A program made the position numbers and the translations under genes. Under the pieces are notes generated by a model. It worked only from the letters and a program-made list of their open reading frames with translations. It was not told the origin of the DNA and did no database searches. Shown one piece after another: positions 60,601 through 64,000 of a DNA stretch of 64,000 nucleotides (within the stretch, counting starts at the first letter, position 1; every line of letters starts with the position of its first letter). This DNA comes from Solanum dulcamara (Eukaryota; Streptophyta; Magnoliopsida; Solanales; Solanaceae), in the NCBI RefSeq assembly GCF_947179165.1, contig NC_077245.1, positions 11,998,740 through 12,062,739 on the forward strand, read 5' to 3'.

Positions 60601-62241
60601 GACATGAGTGTGCACTATCATCCGGGTAAAGCCAATGTGGTTGCTGATGCACTTAGTAGAGTGTCTATGGGGAGTGTGGCCCATGTGGATGAAAGGAAGA
60701 AGGAGTTGGTGAAAGATGTTCACCGATTGGCTAGATTAGGGGTGAAGTTGGGTAGTCCTAATGATGGGGGTATGGTTGTTCAAAATAGGTCTGAATCCTC
60801 TTTGGTAGTGGATGTTAAAACAAAGCAAGATCTTGACCCAAAGTTTATTGAGTTAAACAAGTTTGTAAAGGAAAAGAAGATAGAGGTCTTTTCCCAAGGG
60901 GGAGATGGGGTTCTATACTACCAAGGTCGGATATGTGTACCAGATGTGGATGACCTAAGGAGTTTGATCTTGATGGAGGCTCATAATTCTAGATACTCCA
61001 TTCATCCCGGTTCAACAAAAATGTACCGAGACTTAAAGGAGTTGTATTGGTGGGGTGTCATGAAGAAGGACATAGCAAGGTTTATGTCCGAATGTACAAA
61101 TTACCAACAAGTGAGGGCCGAACATCAAAGGCCAGGTGGCCTAGCCCAAGACATTGAAATCCCTACTTGGAAGTGGGAAGATGTGAATATGGATTTTGTA
61201 GTGGGTTTGCCTCATACCCTGAAGCGTCATGACTCGATTTGGGTAATTATTGATAGAATGACTAAGTCAGCTCACTTCCTACTGATTAAAACTTCTTATA
61301 GTGCCGAAGACTATGCCAAGTTGTATATTCGGGAGTTGGTGGGGTTGCATGGTGTGCCGTTATCCATTATTTCGGATCGTGGTACCCAATTCACTTCACA
61401 CTTCTGGAGATCATTTCAAAAAGGCCTCGGTACTAAGGTAAAGTTGAGCACAACATTCCATCCTCAAACGGATGGGCAAGCCGAAAGGACGATTCAAACA
61501 CTAGAGAATATGTTAAGGGATTATGTGTTGGAGTTTAAAGGGAATTGGGATGATCATCTACCTCTCATCGAGTTTGCCTATAATAATAGTTACCACTCAA
61601 GTATTGAGATGGCGCCGTTTGAGGCTTTGTATGGGAGATGATGTAGATCACCAGTTGGTTGGTTCGAAGTAGGCGAGATGACCTTGTTGGGCCCCGATTT
61701 GGTACTTGATGCTTTAGGGAAGGTGAAGATCATTAGAGAAAGGTTGAAAACGGCTCAAAGTCGTCAAAAGTCCTATTCTGACACTAGAAGAAGGGATCTT
61801 GAGTTTAATATGGATGATTGGGTGTATCTGAAGGTTTCACCCATGAAAGGTGTGGTTCGATTTGGCAAGAAAGGGAAATTGAGCCCTAGATATGTAGGAC
61901 CTTATAGAATCGTGAGACGTGTTGGTAAGGTTGCATATGAGTTGGAATTACCATTGGAAATGGCCATGGTTCATCCGGTGTTTCACGTGTCTATGTTGAA
62001 AAAACGTGTGGGTGATCCTAGTTCCATTCTACCTATGGGAGTAGTGAATATTGAAGAAAACTTGACCTATGAAGAAGTTCCTGTAGAAATTTTGGACCGG
62101 CAATTTAAGAGATTGAGGAACAAAGAAGTTGCATCTGTTAAAGTCCTTTGGAGGAATCAACGAATAGAAAGTGCAACATGGGAAGCGGAAGCGGATATGA
62201 TTAAGAGATACCCTCATCGTTTCCCCTCTACCCAAACTTAA
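57682..62241 (+). pseudogene. gag-pol of X2 (one frame, six stops)
   Basis: A single 1,520-codon frame from MTRGRQPRRSR to the terminal TAA, interrupted only by in-frame stops at 58099, 58381, 59191, 59476, 60442 and 61639; no frameshift. Order: Gag (57682-58600), CCHC knuckle CFKCGKLGHHAKDC (58669-58710), protease [10 protein letters not shown] (about 58880-58910), and reverse transcriptase with [13 protein letters not shown] (about 59872-59910). RNase H with VVYCDAS (about 60316) comes next. The integrase zinc finger is at about 61000-61130, with one Cys of the NCQQ motif changed to Tyr; the DDE core (about 61190-61500) follows. The chromodomain-like tail is WRNQRIESATWEAEADM...YPHRF (about 62150-62235). 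The domain order and tail place it in Ty3/gypsy chromoviruses, probably Tekay/Del. Confidence 0.9.
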
Positions 62242-62430
62242 GGTATTAAGTTGCCCTTTCTCAATTACTTGAAATCTTTACATCTCAACTTTTCTTGTCA
62301 TATGCTTGCAAAATTATGAAATATGTTTTAAACGGTATTTTAAATTACACTGCTGCATTAATGATAGGTTGTTTGTTAACACTCTACTCTACTCAAGCTA
62401 AGTCTTTTCTCATTCGAGGACGAATGTTCC

Positions 62431-62444
62431 CAAGGGGGAGATAA
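62431..62444 (+). other. Polypurine tract of X2
   Basis: CAAGGGGGAGATAA directly before the 3' LTR, the plus-strand primer. Confidence 0.8.
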
Positions 62445-64000
62445 TATAACATCCCCTAAAAACGTTGTATACAATGTTTCAATTTTCGCCTAAACATGAT
62501 ATAGCCTCTGTATTGTGGGCATAACTTTTCATAGGAATAACCAAATTGAGTGATTCAAATTTCTAAGTAACCATAAGATCATTACCTACAACTTTTATGA
62601 ATACCATATTTTAATATTCGGAGGTTAAGTAGGTCAAATAAATTAATTTTTGTAAGGTAGGATGCTATGACGAAAATGAGTATTTATAGAAGAAAAATCA
62701 AATCTCACCGTAGATTTATCCAAATTGGTTGATTCTTGAATTATATGAAACTAGACTTCTATATCTACAATTCTTATGAAGACACCAAATCCTAATAAGG
62801 AATTTATCTTATTCAAACGCAGCTCCCAAAAAGAGTATTTTGTCAAAAATAACTCATTTCACCTACCATAGAAAGATCTAGATACATTTGACATCACTCA
62901 TGACATAAATTGTCCTCCATTTAACATCATCCATGACATCAATATATTCCACTAAATTTTCAGATTTTTTTTTATAATTATTTTATTTATTGTTAGGTCC
63001 CTCTTTCCCACCTATAAATACCCACCTTATTTTCTCATTTTATTCATCAAGCATTTTCAAGCAAATCTTCTCTCTATACACTTCTTTACACATTCTCAAA
63101 TATAGTTTTAGTTCTTAGTAGTGAAGAAATACTATTCCGGTGATTCATATACTCCGGGTAGTATACAAAACGTTCCGGCAAGGAGAGAAGCTAGGACTCA
63201 AGAGTGTTCATTAAGTCTTTCGGTACCAACTAAAGCTTCGGTTTCCAGGTATGTAAGGCTTCAATGAGAGTATTCCTTCCACTCTCATCTCTAAATTATT
63301 TTGATTATATGATAAATTATATTTATTTTCTTTAAGTTTTACTCTAAGTTATGTGGAGTTAATCCATGGGTTCTTCCACCCATGTAGTACAAAAATCTTT
63401 CAACTAAATCTCTTGATTTCAAATAATATTTTCTTATGTTAATTCTTATTTTTACTTAATAGTATGAATCATGGTTAAACTAATGATTACTGCTCTATTT
63501 TGATGCAACATAATTTCATATGTATGAATTGATGGTTTACAAGTAATTCCTCTATTTATCTATTTAAAAGTTCTTGAAATTCATGGTGGGTTATTTAAAA
63601 CATGATTTTTAATTAATGGATTTCAAAGTATTTATGTATATTTATTTACATACATATTTGCAAGTTGAAGTGATTTGAACCCACCTAGTTTTACTATATT
63701 TTTAATAAAGTTTGACTTGAAAGCTTTGACTCCAAATAAATGTTTATGAAAGCAATATCTATGATAAAAAAGGGAGTCTTATGAAATGATATGAATGATG
63801 GATTCTTTATGTAATAAGGATAATTCTTGCATATTTGAAATATCAAATGTTTTAATGAGCTATTCTACCGAATATAATATTTGAATTCTCAAGTTATATG
63901 TTATGAATATTTTGAAGTATTAAACTATTCCGTGGGATTGACTTAGCACCGAATGAGGCTTTGAGGTGGGATTCGGTAAGGGAATCCTAGTAGCAACCCC
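62445..64000 (+). repeat. 3' LTR of X2, incomplete
   Basis: Starts TATAACATCCCC, so the usual TG end is mutated to TA. It is homologous to 55165-56715 and is cut by the window end. TATA box at 63011-63020; splice-donor-like CAGGTATGT near 63246. Confidence 0.9.

Larger units (their letters stand above)
55165..64000 (+). mobile_element. Family-X gypsy element (X2), runs off the window
   Basis: 5' LTR 55165-57466, primer site, one long gag-pol frame with six stops, polypurine tract and the first 1,556 bases of the 3' LTR. It lies inside the integrase region of Y2. CAAGC (55160-55164) is the presumed left target duplication; the right one is outside. Confidence 0.92.

Noticed and set aside
1..64000. 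A previously undescribed defence or enzymatic system
   Set aside because: All longer reading frames fall into P450, inhibitor-like or retrotransposon families; nothing else coherent could be supported.

Overview
This is plant nuclear DNA, almost certainly from a member of the Solanaceae (nightshade family). The inference rests on spliced P450 genes with GT-AG introns, AT-rich spacers, and long-LTR Ty3/gypsy families of a kind common in Solanum-type genomes. No species can be named from the sequence alone. There is no bacterial gene content, no CRISPR array and no recognisable RNA gene.

Host genes. A minus-strand tandem array of three cytochrome P450 genes of the CYP71 clan (CYP92-like) runs from about 0.86 to 34.9 kb. 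Copy A (857-2503) is a pseudogene with a 13-base deletion, a nonsense codon and a destroyed splice donor. Copies B (6591-8884) and C (32570-34858) are each intact, with two exons encoding 509 residues. The spacers between the copies are paralogous, so the array arose by duplication of a gene-plus-spacer unit. Two relics of secreted invertase/pectin-methylesterase inhibitor (PMEI-like) genes lie at 36.2-36.4 kb and 38.6-39.1 kb. The second has CTG where its upstream tandem copies carry the ATG start.

Mobile DNA makes up most of the window. In order: an LTR end (1-612); a solo LTR with perfect 5-bp target duplications (3301-5791); a 21.4-kb nested insertion between P450 copies B and C (10921-32367), in which a family-X gypsy element carries a family-Y gypsy element in its 5' LTR plus a 9,090-bp-offset duplication; foldback and MITE-like repeats (9.5, 35.9, 36.8, 39.3 kb); a decayed Ty1/copia element (about 40.1-43.7 kb); mixed LTR fragments (43.8-48.5 kb); a family-Y element (from 48502) cut by a family-X element (55165 to beyond the window end). 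Families X and Y are chromovirus-like (probably Tekay/Del clade), with LTRs of 2.3-2.7 kb, a tRNA-iMet primer site, a single gag-pol frame and a C-terminal chromodomain-like tail. All four gag-pol copies are broken.

The most notable observations are these. (1) Both families share a conserved splice-donor-like AG|GTATGT in the LTR and a splice-acceptor-like site immediately before the gag ATG, predicting a leader intron that would remove the primer-binding site. (2) The duplicated and partly collapsed nest at 26.4-30.4 kb has a patchwork microhomology junction. (3) The solo LTR is a chimera of family-Y-like and family-X-like modules. (4) GC-rich or CpG-bearing short palindromes lie just upstream of the likely promoter in several LTRs. 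No clearly new enzymatic or defence system was seen. All identities were judged by reading, without database searches.
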